In this document: in pieces, positions 7,844 to 16,501 of the stretch
Layout: every line of letters begins with the position of its first letter
Numbering within the stretch: the stretch's first letter is position 1
Origin: JAIBAC01 sp046331095
Lineage (GTDB): Bacteria; Actinomycetota; Acidimicrobiia; UBA2766
DNA length: 64,000 nt
NCBI GenBank assembly: GCA_046331095.1
Contig: JAXLRM010000004.1
Span: 248,001 to 312,000 of the forward strand
Reading direction: 5' to 3'
Translations under genes and position numbers: made by a program
Notes under the pieces: generated by a model
Seen by the model: only the letters and a program-made list of their open reading frames with translations
Database searches by the model: none
Told to the model about the DNA's origin: nothing

Positions 7844-9318
7844 AGGCTCAGGACCCGTTCCTTCTCGTGGGCGAACTCGTCGTCGTCGAGGACGCCGGCG
7901 GCCTTGAGCTCTCCGAGTTCCTTCAGCAGGGAGACCCTCTCGGCGTAGGGGAGGTCGAGCTTGGGCTCTTCCGGGGCAGGCTCGGAGGGCACGACCAGCG
8001 CCGTCGCGGACTCGGAGGTCCTCGGGGCCCCGAGCGAAGGCGCGCCGCCGCCGGCCGCTGCCGGGGTGAGCGCGGCCGGCTCGACGATCTCGCCCTCGGC
8101 GGGCTTGCGGGCGATCCCGAGGATCAGCTCGAGGCCGCCGAGGTAGAGGATCAACAGCGCGACGATCACGAAGAAGACACCGAGGGTCGCGGTGCCCGGC
8201 CACAGGAGCAAGAGCAGCGCCGCGATCGCCACACCCGCGCCCCGGTAGGTGCGGATGTTGGGCTCCACATGGGTGGCGACCTGGCCGAGACGGCCGGGGA
8301 TGTCGAGGGTCTCGACGAAGATCTTGGTGCGCTCGCGGAAGCCGACCTTCTCGACCTCGCCGCCGGCCGCGGCCGCGGCCTCGGCGTGCTCGGCGTGGGC
8401 GAGGCGTAGCTCGTGGAGCTTGTCGGTGGTGCTCGTCCACGCCTTGCGCAGCGACTCGACGAGGCCGAGGCGGCCCCAGACCGCCGCGATCACGAACACA
8501 ACCAGTCCGACCGAGAACGACAGCCACAGGCGCGCATCGAGGCGGGGTATGTAGACGTCCCACACCTCCTGCACGATCGGGCGCACGTTGTCGGGCAGCG
8601 ACGCGAGCAGCGGACCCTGGAGGAATGCGGGGATCGCGAGCACCACGAGGCTGATGATCACCAGGACGAGACCCCACGTCCGGATCGTCTTGCGGCGCTG
8701 CCGCGACAGGGCGATGGCCCCGGCCGTCGTGACCAGTGACAGCAGTGCGAACCAGATCCACGCCTTCTCGAGGATCTTGATCGCCGTGTTGAGCTGACGG
8801 GTCTGTTGGTCGTCGAGCAGGGTCACGCCCGCGATGTTGTCGGGGATCAGCGACGCCGCCTTGCCCACCACCCCGCCGGCCTGGTCGAGTCCGGTGAGGC
8901 TCTTGGCGTCGCCGACGTTGAAGCTGAGCCCGCTACCGGATATCAGCTTCTGGTGCATCACCGTGAGTGCCTCGGAGAGGACCTTCTGGAACGCCTGGCT
9001 GTCGAGCACGAAGCCGATCAGCGCCGACACTCCCTGTTGGGCAGCGCCAGAGATCGAGCTCTGGAACTGGTGGAGCGGTGCGGGCAAGAGGGTGACGGCC
9101 TGGTCGATAGCATCCTGGACGGCCGGTTGCGCGAATACGGCGTCGGTCACCTCCTTGTTGACCTCGCTCTTGACCGCGGGCGACTGCGCGATCTCGGTCG
9201 TCGTCGTCACGAAGGTCTGGGTGTCGAGGAGCTGGCGGCGCAGGAAGTTCGTCATGACCGCGAGGACGAGGCTGAGCGTCGCTACGAACACGAGCAGACC
9301 GACGAAGAAACGGCGCAC
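7840..9318 (-). CDS. Multi-pass membrane protein with C-terminal SHOCT domain
   Basis: The 492-residue protein has an N-terminal membrane segment (residues ~4-22), then a large region rich in Q, S and V that likely lies outside the membrane. Three to four helices follow around 180-270, a charged stretch, and two helices around 350-395. The last ~35 residues (LLKELGELKAAGVLDDDEFA) match the short C-terminal SHOCT oligomerisation domain. The GTG start at 9318 follows GGGAG by 9 nt. No enzymatic motif is seen. Its stop overlaps the YihY start. The promoter region to its right carries three 64-bp palindromic repeats. Confidence 0.75.
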   Translation of the reverse strand: MRRFFVGLLVFVATLSLVLAVMTNFLRRQLLDTQTFVTTTTEIAQSPAVKSEVNKEVTDAVFAQPAVQDAIDQAVTLLPAPLHQFQSSISGAAQQGVSALIGFVLDSQAFQKVLSEALTVMHQKLISGSGLSFNVGDAKSLTGLDQAGGVVGKAASLIPDNIAGVTLLDDQQTRQLNTAIKILEKAWIWFALLSLVTTAGAIALSRQRRKTIRTWGLVLVIISLVVLAIPAFLQGPLLASLPDNVRPIVQEVWDVYIPRLDARLWLSFSVGLVVFVIAAVWGRLGLVESLRKAWTSTTDKLHELRLAHAEHAEAAAAAGGEVEKVGFRERTKIFVETLDIPGRLGQVATHVEPNIRTYRGAGVAIAALLLLLWPGTATLGVFFVIVALLILYLGGLELILGIARKPAEGEIVEPAALTPAAAGGGAPSLGAPRTSESATALVVPSEPAPEEPKLDLPYAERVSLLKELGELKAAGVLDDDEFAHEKERVLSL

Positions 9319-9420
9319 GACTTCACACTCCCGACGGGGACAGGTGCCAACAGTCTGCCCGATGGGGACCGCCGAGGGGATCACCCGTTCTGGGTGAGGT
9401 ACCCCGGCTCCGCACCCTCC

Positions 9421-9606
9421 CCCAAACGCGGGCGGTCTGGCGCGCCTGCGGGTCGTTCTGCCCGCGTTTGGAGGGGGGGCCAGATCCAAACGCGGGCGGT
9501 CTGGCGCGCCTGCGGGTCGTTTTGCCCGCGTTTGGAGGGGGGGCCAGACCCAAACGCGGGCGGTCTGGCCCGTCTGCGGGTCGTTCTGCCCGCGTTTGGA
9601 GGGGGG
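9421..9606. repeat. Palindromic 64-bp tandem repeat, locus A (3 copies)
   Basis: Three direct copies with an exact 64-bp period begin near 9421, 9485 and 9549. Each unit opens with CCAAACGCGGGC and closes with GCCCGCGTTTGG followed by a G-run, so each can fold as a long hairpin. Copies differ at only a few inner bases. The array ends three bases from the otsA-like stop codon. The same unit family occurs at loci B (25121), C (37270), D (52439) and E (57964). Confidence 0.93.
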
Positions 9607-9608
9607 CG

Positions 9609-10955
9609 TCAGGCGCCGACGGCGCGGAGCTGGGCCGCGAGCCAGTCCGCAGGCGGGTACTCGGCAGCGAGTCGCCGGAGCAGGGATGCGCGACCGTGCC
9701 GCTCGCTCGCGTCGAGCTCCAACGCGCGTTCGAGGGCACGCGACGTGGCCTCGACGTCGTAGGGGTCCACCGCGAGACACGCGTCCGCCAGCCCCTCGTA
9801 CGCTCCCGTCTCGGTGGAGAGCACGAGCGTGGCGTCGTGCTCGTTCACGAGTGCCGACTCCTTGGCGACGAGGTTGAGTCCGTCGCTGATCGCGTTCACG
9901 ACGACCACGTCAGCGCGGCGGTAGGCGGCGAGGCTGCGCGCGAAGCGGTCCTCGGCGTGGCACAAGACGACGTCGCGCCCGGCGGTGGCGCGGTGGCGGG
10001 CGTTGACCTCGGCCACGAGTGCGAGGCAGTCGTCGAGGTAGCGCACGTACGCGTCGTAGCCCCGCGACGGGTTCAGGAGGACGACGTGGGCGGTCCCCGG
10101 GGCGAGGTCGGGGCGGCGCCGCAAGAGCGCGTCGAAAGCGTGCAGGCCGCGCAACACGTTCTTGGACAGCTCGGCGCGGTCGACCCGCAGCACGCACCGG
10201 CGCCCGTCGAGCTCGGCCTCGAGCGCGGCGAGCTCGGCGTCGACCCTGTCGGCGGCCGCGTCACGCGCCAGCGCAGCGGGGTCGGGCCCCAGCGGGAAGG
10301 CACCCACGGTTGCCTCGATGCCGTCACCCCAACGCGCCACGGCGTCCTCGAAGCGGCGTGCCCACCTCAGCGTGTGGAAGCCGCAAAGGTCCGCAGCCGC
10401 CAGCCCCTGTACCAGTGACCGGCACCACGGGTCGGGCAGGACCGCAAGGGCGGACTCGGTGGCGAAGGGGGTGTGGGAGAAGTGCAGCACCCTCAGGTCC
10501 GGGCGCGCCTGCTTGAGCATCGCGGGCACGAGCGAGAGGTGGTAGTCCTGCACGGCGACGACGTCGCCGTCCGCGGCCAGGGCGGCGTCGGCGAAGATCC
10601 GGTTGACCGACACGTACGCGTCCCAGGCGGAGTGGGCGACGGCGTCGATCACCGGAGTGCGGGGCCGGTCCCACAGGTCGTGGTGCGCGAACCAGAGGAA
10701 CCCGTCGGCGACCGTCTCGCGGTACGCCGCGAACAGGACGGGGTCGACCGCCAGCAGCTCGACCCCTGGGGACTGGGGGGCGGCGCGATCCGCGTCGCTC
10801 ATCGCCGCCGCGATCCAGGTGCCACCGGAGGACTCGAGCGCCGGGGCGAGGGCGGAGACGAGGCCACCCGCGCCGCGGCGGGACACCAACTCGCCCCCCG
10901 GAGCGCGGGACCACGACAGCGGCCCGCGGTTCGACAGGACGACCAGTCGGGTCAC
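9609..10955 (-). CDS. otsA: Trehalose-6-phosphate synthase-like glycosyltransferase (GT20)
   Basis: GT20 enzymes transfer glucose from a nucleotide sugar to glucose 6-phosphate (or glycerol 3-phosphate in related enzymes). The 448 residues begin with LVVLSNRGP and GGLVSALAP and contain DYHLSLVP, HFSHTPF, the actinobacterial variant RVDRAELSKNVLRGL in place of RLDYSKG, and GLNLVAKE...LVLSTETGA. The GTG start at 10955 overlaps the preceding glycosyltransferase stop (GTGA). No trehalose-phosphate phosphatase gene lies nearby, so the final product is uncertain. The pair with the TreT-like gene suggests compatible-solute synthesis. Confidence 0.85.
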   Translation of the reverse strand: MTRLVVLSNRGPLSWSRAPGGELVSRRGAGGLVSALAPALESSGGTWIAAAMSDADRAAPQSPGVELLAVDPVLFAAYRETVADGFLWFAHHDLWDRPRTPVIDAVAHSAWDAYVSVNRIFADAALAADGDVVAVQDYHLSLVPAMLKQARPDLRVLHFSHTPFATESALAVLPDPWCRSLVQGLAAADLCGFHTLRWARRFEDAVARWGDGIEATVGAFPLGPDPAALARDAAADRVDAELAALEAELDGRRCVLRVDRAELSKNVLRGLHAFDALLRRRPDLAPGTAHVVLLNPSRGYDAYVRYLDDCLALVAEVNARHRATAGRDVVLCHAEDRFARSLAAYRRADVVVVNAISDGLNLVAKESALVNEHDATLVLSTETGAYEGLADACLAVDPYDVEATSRALERALELDASERHGRASLLRRLAAEYPPADWLAAQLRAVGA

Positions 10956-12211
10956 ACGGTGCCGTCTTGGAGGTCGACGAAGAGGCGCAGCCAGTTCTCG
11001 AGCAGGGTGGTCATCACGAAGTTCGCGCGCACGTGCTCCTTGCCGGCGGAGCCGATGCCGGCCGCCGCCTCGGGGTCCTCCAGGAGTCGCAGGCACGCCG
11101 CGGCGCACTCCTCGACGGAGTCGACGAGGAAGCCGCCCACACCCTCGGGCAACTGCATGCGGATCCCGCCGCAGTTGCCACCCACCACCGGCGTGGACTT
11201 CCACAGGCCCTCCGACACCGTGAGGCCGAAACCCTCGCGGAGGGACTTCTGGATGACGACGTCGGCGGAGTCCTGGAATGCGTTCACCTCGATGGCGCCC
11301 ACCTGCTGGGCGTTCGTGAGGATGAACACGTCGGGGTCGCCGCGCACGTGTTCCTCGGTGCGGTGCAGGTAGTGCATGCCCTCGGGGTCGTCGGTCGCCA
11401 TCGAACCGGCGAGGATGAGCTGCACGCCGGGTACCTCGTCCTTGACCATGCGGTAGGCGTCGATGACGCCGACGGGGTCCTTCCACGGGTCGAAGCGCGA
11501 CACCTGGCACAGGATCGGGCGGCCGGGGTCGATGCCGTAGCTCTCGAGGATCGCCCGCTGGGTCTCCTCGTTGAGGGGGACGTTCTTGAGCGAGAGCGGG
11601 TCGATGCACGGCTGGATCAACCGAACGGGCGGCAGGTCCCAGTCGCCGGGGACGAAGTCCGACATCGTGAAGACGGCGGCGTCGTAGGGCTCGACCTTGG
11701 GGAAGAGGGACTCGGCCACGGGGCGGAACGGCGTCGACGTGTCGATGTGGCAGCGCCAGATCCACTTGCCGCGGGGGAGTTGCTGGGTCTCGTACTCGAG
11801 GATGTGCAACAGCGCCGCCGGCTGGGGATCGTGGACGATCACGAAGTCGTAGTCGGTGTCGAGTGACCCCACGTTCTCGATGTTGCGGTCGAGGTAGATC
11901 TTCTCCATCTGGGGCGTCCAGGCGATCTCCATGCCCTGGAGGGCGTTGTGCATCGCCTTGGTGACGTTGTAGAAGTCGTCGTTGCCGAACATGACCTCCC
12001 AGCGCGCGTCGAGTCCGACGCCCCGCATCAGCGGCACGAGGGTGGCGAGGAGTTCGGCGACACCGCCGCCGTAGGCCGTAGCGTTGACGTGAAGGACGCG
12101 GGCGCCGGCGAGCTTTCCCGCGAGTTCCCCGATGCGCTCGACCGGTTCGTCGCCGACGGACTTGCGGTAGCGGTCGAGATCCTTGGGTTTGAGCGGCACT
12201 GGATCGAGCAT
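10952..12211 (-). CDS. treT: TreT-like trehalose synthase, GT4 glycosyltransferase
   Basis: TreT makes trehalose from NDP-glucose and glucose. The 419-residue protein matches that family from the N terminus: an LDRYRKSVGDE-type lead, then LHVNATAYGGGVAELL, the ARWEVMFGNDDFYNVTKAMH segment, HDPQPAAL, SRFDPWKDP and the nucleotide-sugar site REGFGLTVSEGLWK. ATG at 12211 has AGGGG upstream. It is translationally coupled to the GT20 gene. Having both a TreT and a GT20 enzyme in one operon is unusual, because either alone can make trehalose or its phosphate. Activity is inferred from family resemblance. Confidence 0.85.
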   Translation of the reverse strand: MLDPVPLKPKDLDRYRKSVGDEPVERIGELAGKLAGARVLHVNATAYGGGVAELLATLVPLMRGVGLDARWEVMFGNDDFYNVTKAMHNALQGMEIAWTPQMEKIYLDRNIENVGSLDTDYDFVIVHDPQPAALLHILEYETQQLPRGKWIWRCHIDTSTPFRPVAESLFPKVEPYDAAVFTMSDFVPGDWDLPPVRLIQPCIDPLSLKNVPLNEETQRAILESYGIDPGRPILCQVSRFDPWKDPVGVIDAYRMVKDEVPGVQLILAGSMATDDPEGMHYLHRTEEHVRGDPDVFILTNAQQVGAIEVNAFQDSADVVIQKSLREGFGLTVSEGLWKSTPVVGGNCGGIRMQLPEGVGGFLVDSVEECAAACLRLLEDPEAAAGIGSAGKEHVRANFVMTTLLENWLRLFVDLQDGTV

Positions 12212-12331
12212 CGGATCCCCTGGGTGTTCCCTACGTACTGGGCGTTCCCGGCGAACGGCTCGATCAGGGTAGCCCCGCCTCGGCCGCGTTCCGCTCGATG
12301 CTCGCGGGCCGAACGGAGGGGTTTGCCGCGA

Positions 12332-12476
12332 GGTTGGAGCACAGAGCAGCCAGGCGCCGGGCCTTGGAGAACAGACCGGCCAGAGTCCCGGGGTTGGAGA
12401 ACGGAGGCGACCGAAACGGTGCCTCTGGTTCTCCAAACCCGCTCAGGTGGCCGGATCGTTCTCCAACCGGGGGAAC
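12332..12476. repeat. Nested inverted repeats of the GGTTGGAG(A/C)AC family
   Basis: GGTTGGAG or CTTGGAG elements recur at about 12333, 12364 and 12393, and their complements GTTCTCCAA(A)CC at about 12428 and 12459. They give one inner and one outer potential stem. The motif returns as a clean hairpin at 20143-20180. It lies between the start of the treT-like gene and the end of the M50 gene, both read leftwards, and could end the M50 transcript. Confidence 0.65.
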
Positions 12477-12499
12477 CGGGGGACAATGGGCCTACTGGG

Positions 12500-13711
12500 T
12501 CAGGCCTGGTTGCGGGAGGCCTCGGCGATCGCGGACTCGAGCTCGCGCTTGAGGCCGGGGACGTCGACGCCGAGCTCGCCGAGGCGACCGGCGGCGTCGG
12601 AGTTCTCCGGCAGGGCGAGCAGGAGCCCGTCACGCCCACGCCCGCTGCGGGTGGCGGCCTCGACCATCTGGCGCACCGGGACCGAGTAGGGGACCTCCTC
12701 GCCTGCAGGGACATCGCCCCGTGGTGCGGTGGCCCACATCGTGTCGAAGGTGACCCCGTGCGCACCGAGGACCCGCGACGTGAGGCTGAGCCTGTACGCG
12801 AGCACCCCGAGCAGGACGTGCGTGGCGGTCACGACGTCGGCGCCCAGCTGGCCGGCGAACTCGCGTGCCCGCCCGACGGTCTCGGCGATCTCGGCCGCCT
12901 GTGGAGGCATCTGACGCTGCCCACCGGCGCGGGCCGAGGCGCCGCCGGCAGGCACCGCGACCGCGTCACCTCGAGCGGCCGGCCACGACCCGAACAGGAG
13001 GATGAGAACGGCGTACAGCAGCGGGAAGGTCCACTCGGGCCCGAGGTGCAGGAGGGAAGCCCACTGAGGAGCGAGATACAGCGTCAGGGCGAGGGCACCG
13101 CAGGCGCCGGCGGCCACGAGCCCGCAGTAGCCCGACACCTTCACGCTCTTGGCGCGGTCCTTGGTGATCGCCCACGCGATCCCCCTCACGACGCCACCGC
13201 CGTCGAGCGGCGGTCCCGGCAGGAGGTTGAACGCGCCGAGGAAGAGGTTCCAGGTACCGAGCTGGTAGAGCACGACGAGCACTGCCGCCGTGGTCGCGTC
13301 GTAACCCGGGGCGGCAGTCACGTAAGCCTCGACGCCCCACTTGAGCCCTGCCCCGATGGCGAGGCTGACGAGCGGACCCGCGACGCTGATCACGACCTCG
13401 GCGAGCGGCGATCCCGGCGGTGCCGCGAGGCGCGCCATGCCGCCCATCCCGAACAGCGACACCTCGGTCGTGTGGATGCGGTACATGCGCGCGGCCGCGA
13501 CGTGGCCGAGCTCGTGCAGGAAGATCGTCACGAAGAGCCCGATGGCGACCCCTAGCGCCATCGCGACGGCGACGGGAGTGGAGAAGCGCCGCTCGAACGA
13601 CGGCCAGCTCAGGTACGCGATGAACACGATCAGGAGGATCGCGGTCGGGTAGAGCACGATCGGGGTGCCGCGCACCCGGCCGAGACGCAGCCCACCGCCC
13701 ACTTCACCCAC
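12500..13711 (-). CDS. M50 (site-2-protease type) metallopeptidase with Clp-N-like C terminus
   Basis: This is an intramembrane zinc protease of the rhomboid-independent M50 family. The 403 residues have HELGH at 66-70, NLLPGPPLDGGG with the third zinc ligand D170, and four to six membrane segments. After a basic linker (~270), residues ~285-390 contain ATHVLLGVLAYR and VPYSVPVRQMVEAATRSG, which resemble the double Clp N-terminal repeat of ClpA/ClpC. No CBS domains are present. The GTG start at 13711 overlaps gpgS by eight bases. Such a fusion might link intramembrane cleavage to Clp-type substrate recognition; this is inference. Confidence 0.85.
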   Translation of the reverse strand: MGEVGGGLRLGRVRGTPIVLYPTAILLIVFIAYLSWPSFERRFSTPVAVAMALGVAIGLFVTIFLHELGHVAAARMYRIHTTEVSLFGMGGMARLAAPPGSPLAEVVISVAGPLVSLAIGAGLKWGVEAYVTAAPGYDATTAAVLVVLYQLGTWNLFLGAFNLLPGPPLDGGGVVRGIAWAITKDRAKSVKVSGYCGLVAAGACGALALTLYLAPQWASLLHLGPEWTFPLLYAVLILLFGSWPAARGDAVAVPAGGASARAGGQRQMPPQAAEIAETVGRAREFAGQLGADVVTATHVLLGVLAYRLSLTSRVLGAHGVTFDTMWATAPRGDVPAGEEVPYSVPVRQMVEAATRSGRGRDGLLLALPENSDAAGRLGELGVDVPGLKRELESAIAEASRNQA

Positions 13712-14603
13712 CCCGCAGGGCAGGGCGCTCGCCGACCTGGGCCGGCACCTCGTCGACACGGCCGTCGGCGGCGACGGCGACAGAGAGCGCGCCAGCGAGG
13801 TCGACCCCGGGCGCTGCCCGGCGCAACAGGGCGTGCTGCACCTCGAACGCGGTCCTGCCGAGCTGGTGCAGAGGACGGTTGCGGTGCACGCGCTCCTCGA
13901 GGTCGACCTGTGCCAGCGCGCCCAGGCCGTGGCGTCGCCACAGGTCGACGAGGAGGCCGGCCTCGACGCCGTAGCCCACGGCGAAAGGGACCGCCTCGAC
14001 GGTGTCGCGGCGCACCGCGTACTCCCCGGCGAGTGGTTGCACGAACCCGGCGAGCTCGGGGAACAAGAGCGAGAGGAGCGGCCGCGCCACGAGCTCGGTC
14101 ACACGCCCGCCGCCCGACGGCGTCAACGACCCGTCGGCTTCGACGATCGGGCGCCGGTAGAAGCCCTTGGCGAGGACGACGCCCGGGTCGGTGAGGAGAG
14201 GACCGAGCACGCCGGTGACCATTCGGCTGTCGAAGTCCTCGATGTCGGCGTCGACCCAGGCGACGACGTCGCCCTTTGCCGCGCCCAGGCTGCGCCACAT
14301 CGCGTCGCCCTTGCCCAGCGCCGGACCGAGCTCGGGGAACAGCTCGGCCGCGTCGACGACGGTGGCGCCCGCGTCGGCGGCGACACGGGCGGTGGCGTCG
14401 ACCGACCCGGAGTCGATCACGATCACCTCGTCGACGAGCGGAACCGAGTCGACGAGGTCGGTGCGCACGCGCGACACGATGCCGCCGACCGTCGCTGCCT
14501 CGTCGCGCGCGGGCAGCACGAGCGATACGCGGCGGTCTTCCTTGGCGGCCAGCAGGCGCGCGACGGGGAAGTCGCTGTGGTGGAAGGTCTGCACCTGAGA
14601 CAT
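13704..14603 (-). CDS. gpgS: Glucosyl-3-phosphoglycerate synthase
   Basis: A GT-A fold retaining glycosyltransferase (GT81) that joins NDP-glucose to 3-phosphoglycerate. It is the first step to glucosylglycerate, a compatible solute and a precursor of methylglucose polysaccharides. The 299 residues contain VSLVLPARDEAATVGGIV, VIVIDSGSVDATA, the metal motif WVDADIEDF, KGFYRRPI, PLAGEYAVRRD and GYGVEAGLLVDLW, all typical of GpgS. ATG at 14603 fits the usual short N terminus; an upstream in-frame ATG at 14663 is possible. It is coupled to the M50 gene downstream. No GpgP phosphatase is seen. Confidence 0.92.
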   Translation of the reverse strand: MSQVQTFHHSDFPVARLLAAKEDRRVSLVLPARDEAATVGGIVSRVRTDLVDSVPLVDEVIVIDSGSVDATARVAADAGATVVDAAELFPELGPALGKGDAMWRSLGAAKGDVVAWVDADIEDFDSRMVTGVLGPLLTDPGVVLAKGFYRRPIVEADGSLTPSGGGRVTELVARPLLSLLFPELAGFVQPLAGEYAVRRDTVEAVPFAVGYGVEAGLLVDLWRRHGLGALAQVDLEERVHRNRPLHQLGRTAFEVQHALLRRAAPGVDLAGALSVAVAADGRVDEVPAQVGERPALRGG

Positions 14604-14683
14604 GGTCCGGCATACAGGGTATGCGCTTGACACGGTGGCGCGGGAAGTGGTGACCTTTGCCAACTTGACAGCCCGCTTCGGCG

Positions 14684-14792
14684 TTCATCACGAGAGGTGG
14701 AGGGAACGGCCCTTCGAAGCCTCGGCAACCAGGCCTCCGGTCCAGGTGCCAAGTCCGGCCCCGCGTGCCGCAGTGCGGGGACAGATGAGCGA
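14684..14792 (+). promoter_or_regulatory. SAM-I (S-box) riboswitch upstream of the thrC-like gene
   Basis: The conserved core is read directly: TCATCACGAGA (P1 side and GA-rich internal loop), GGTGGAGGGAACGGCCC, GAAGCCTCGGCAACC, AGGTGCCAAGTCC and the closing ACAGATGAGCGA whose GATGA pairs back with TCATC. A variable P4-like stem (CCCGCGTGCCGCAGTGCGGGG) lies between. The 3' end lies 68 nt before the start codon, with no T-rich terminator, so control by masking the AAAGGG ribosome site is more likely. S-box RNAs turn genes off when S-adenosylmethionine is plentiful. Confidence 0.93.
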
Positions 14793-14860
14793 GTGCGATC
14801 CGAGAACCGGAAGAGCCCTCGACCTCGCGTGTACCTCCACGAGAAAGGGTTCTTCCACGA

Positions 14861-16168
14861 ATGGGTGACGTTCGATCGCTCCGCTGCCGCGAGTGCGGTG
14901 CCGAGTACTCCGCCGGCGCTCTCTACGCGTGCGAGTTCTGCTTCGGTCCGCTCGAGTGCGTCTACGACTACGGCCACATCGCCGACCGCATCGACCGCGC
15001 CGCCATCGAGCGTGGCCCCAAGACGCTGTGGCGCTACGCCGCCCTCCTGCCCGTCGGCGAGGTGCCGACCGCGAGCCTCGTCACCGGGTACACGCCGCTC
15101 GTGCGCGCCGGGCGTCTCGGCGCCGAGTTGGGGCTGCCCAAGCTGTGGATCAAGGACGACACGCGCAACCCGACGAACTCGTTCAAGGACCGGGTGACGT
15201 CGGTGGCGCTCGCGAAGGCGATCGAGCTCGGGTTCGGCACGATCGCGTGCGCGTCGACGGGGAACCTCGCCAACGCCGTCGCCGCCCACGCCGCCAAGGC
15301 GGGCCTGCACAGCTTCGTGTTCGTGCCGGCGTCGATCGAGGACGCCAAGATCACGTCCACCGCGGTCTACGGCGGCGACGTCGTCACCGTCGACGGCACC
15401 TACGACGCGGTCAACCGCCTCTGCGCCGAGGTCGCGGGAACACGCCCGTGGGCGTTCGTGAACGTGAACCTGCGCCCGTACTACGCCGAGGGCTCCAAGA
15501 CGCTCGCGTTCGAGACGGTGGAACAGCTCGGCTGGCGTGCGCCCGACCACTGTGTCGTGCCGGTCGGGTCGGGGTCGCTGCTCACCAAGATCGACAAGGG
15601 TCTCAAGGAGCTGCACAAGGTGTGGCTCCTCGAGGAGGAGCCGCACACCCGGATCTCGGGCGCCCAGGCCGCGGGGTGCGCACCGGTGTCGAAGGCGTGG
15701 GCGGACGACGTCGACCGCATCAAGCCGGTCAAGCCCGACACGATCGCCAAGTCGATCGCGATCGGCGACCCCGCCGACGGTGTCTACGCGATCGACGTCG
15801 TCAACGACACCGGCGGCGCCTTCGGGACGGTCACCGACGAGGAGATCCTCGACGCGATGAAGCTCCTCGCCCGCACCGAGGGCATCTTCGCCGAGACCGC
15901 GGGTGGTGTCACGATCGCGACGCTGTGCCAGCTCGCCGCGAACGGCACGATCCGTCCCGACGAGACCGTCGTCGCCTACGTCACCGGCCACGGTCTCAAG
16001 ACCCTCGATGCCGTACACGGCGAGGTCGAGACGCTCAAGACCACGGCGCGCCTCGAGGACTTCGACGCGATGCTCGACGCGGCGGGCTTCGTCGACACCG
16101 ACACCTCCGGCCTCGAACCGGTCCTGCCGTTCGCGACCTCCCCGAGCCGCTTCAGCGAAGACGACTAG
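14861..16168 (+). CDS. thrC: Threonine-synthase-like PLP enzyme under SAM riboswitch control
   Basis: The 435-residue fold type II PLP enzyme is annotated by family as threonine synthase (O-phosphohomoserine to threonine). The N terminus is a zinc-ribbon-like motif with C9, C12, C24 and C27. The PLP lysine is K109 in NPTNSFKDR (usual NPTGSFKDR). The phosphate loop follows as STGNLANAVA, and VPVGSGSLLTK lies further on. The start has GAGAAAGGG upstream. The riboswitch links it to methionine/SAM status, and a MoaD-like sulfur carrier gene follows after 33 bp. It may therefore make homocysteine or another sulfur product rather than, or as well as, threonine. Confidence 0.85.
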   Translation: MGDVRSLRCRECGAEYSAGALYACEFCFGPLECVYDYGHIADRIDRAAIERGPKTLWRYAALLPVGEVPTASLVTGYTPLVRAGRLGAELGLPKLWIKDDTRNPTNSFKDRVTSVALAKAIELGFGTIACASTGNLANAVAAHAAKAGLHSFVFVPASIEDAKITSTAVYGGDVVTVDGTYDAVNRLCAEVAGTRPWAFVNVNLRPYYAEGSKTLAFETVEQLGWRAPDHCVVPVGSGSLLTKIDKGLKELHKVWLLEEEPHTRISGAQAAGCAPVSKAWADDVDRIKPVKPDTIAKSIAIGDPADGVYAIDVVNDTGGAFGTVTDEEILDAMKLLARTEGIFAETAGGVTIATLCQLAANGTIRPDETVVAYVTGHGLKTLDAVHGEVETLKTTARLEDFDAMLDAAGFVDTDTSGLEPVLPFATSPSRFSEDD

Positions 16169-16201
16169 TCCGCGATCCCGACCCGACAAGAAGGCGACCA
16201 C

Positions 16202-16474
16202 ATGGCCACCGTCCGAATCCCCACTCCGCTGCGGAACCTCTGTGGTGGCGCCGGCGAGGTGAGCATCGCCGGCTCCACCGTCGAGGAGGTCCTGAAGAAC
16301 CTCGAGGTCGAGCACCCCGGCTTCGGGGAGCGCCTCTTCGACGACACCGGGACGCTGCGCCGCTTCGTCAACATCTACGTGGGCGAGGAGGACGTGCGCT
16401 TCGGCGACGGGATCGCGACCGCGGTCGACGACCGCGACGTCGTCTCGATCGTGCCTGCCGTCGCCGGCGGCTGA
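16202..16474 (+). CDS. MoaD/ThiS-type ubiquitin-like sulfur carrier protein
   Basis: A 90-residue beta-grasp protein ending in VAGG. The exposed Gly-Gly tail is the part that E1-like enzymes adenylate and convert to a thiocarboxylate for sulfur delivery. MATVRIPTPLRNLCGGAGEV is the typical first strand pair, VEEVLKNLEVEHPGF the helix and IYVGEEDVRF a later strand. AGAAGG precedes the ATG. It is probably co-transcribed with the thrC-like gene and so under the same SAM riboswitch. Mycobacterial CysO acts with a PLP enzyme (CysM) in an analogous way. No activating enzyme or JAMM protease gene lies in this window. Confidence 0.88.
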   Translation: MATVRIPTPLRNLCGGAGEVSIAGSTVEEVLKNLEVEHPGFGERLFDDTGTLRRFVNIYVGEEDVRFGDGIATAVDDRDVVSIVPAVAGG

Positions 16475-16501
16475 AGCCCGTGGCGACCGAGGTCGCCGCG
16501 G

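Noticed and set aside
9421..9606. CRISPR array
   Set aside because: The units are head-to-tail without unique spacers, are themselves palindromic, and no cas gene is nearby.
9323..9739. Open frame running through repeat locus A
   Set aside because: The translation is just the 64-bp repeat read in a frame; it changes frame from unit to unit and overlaps real genes at both ends.
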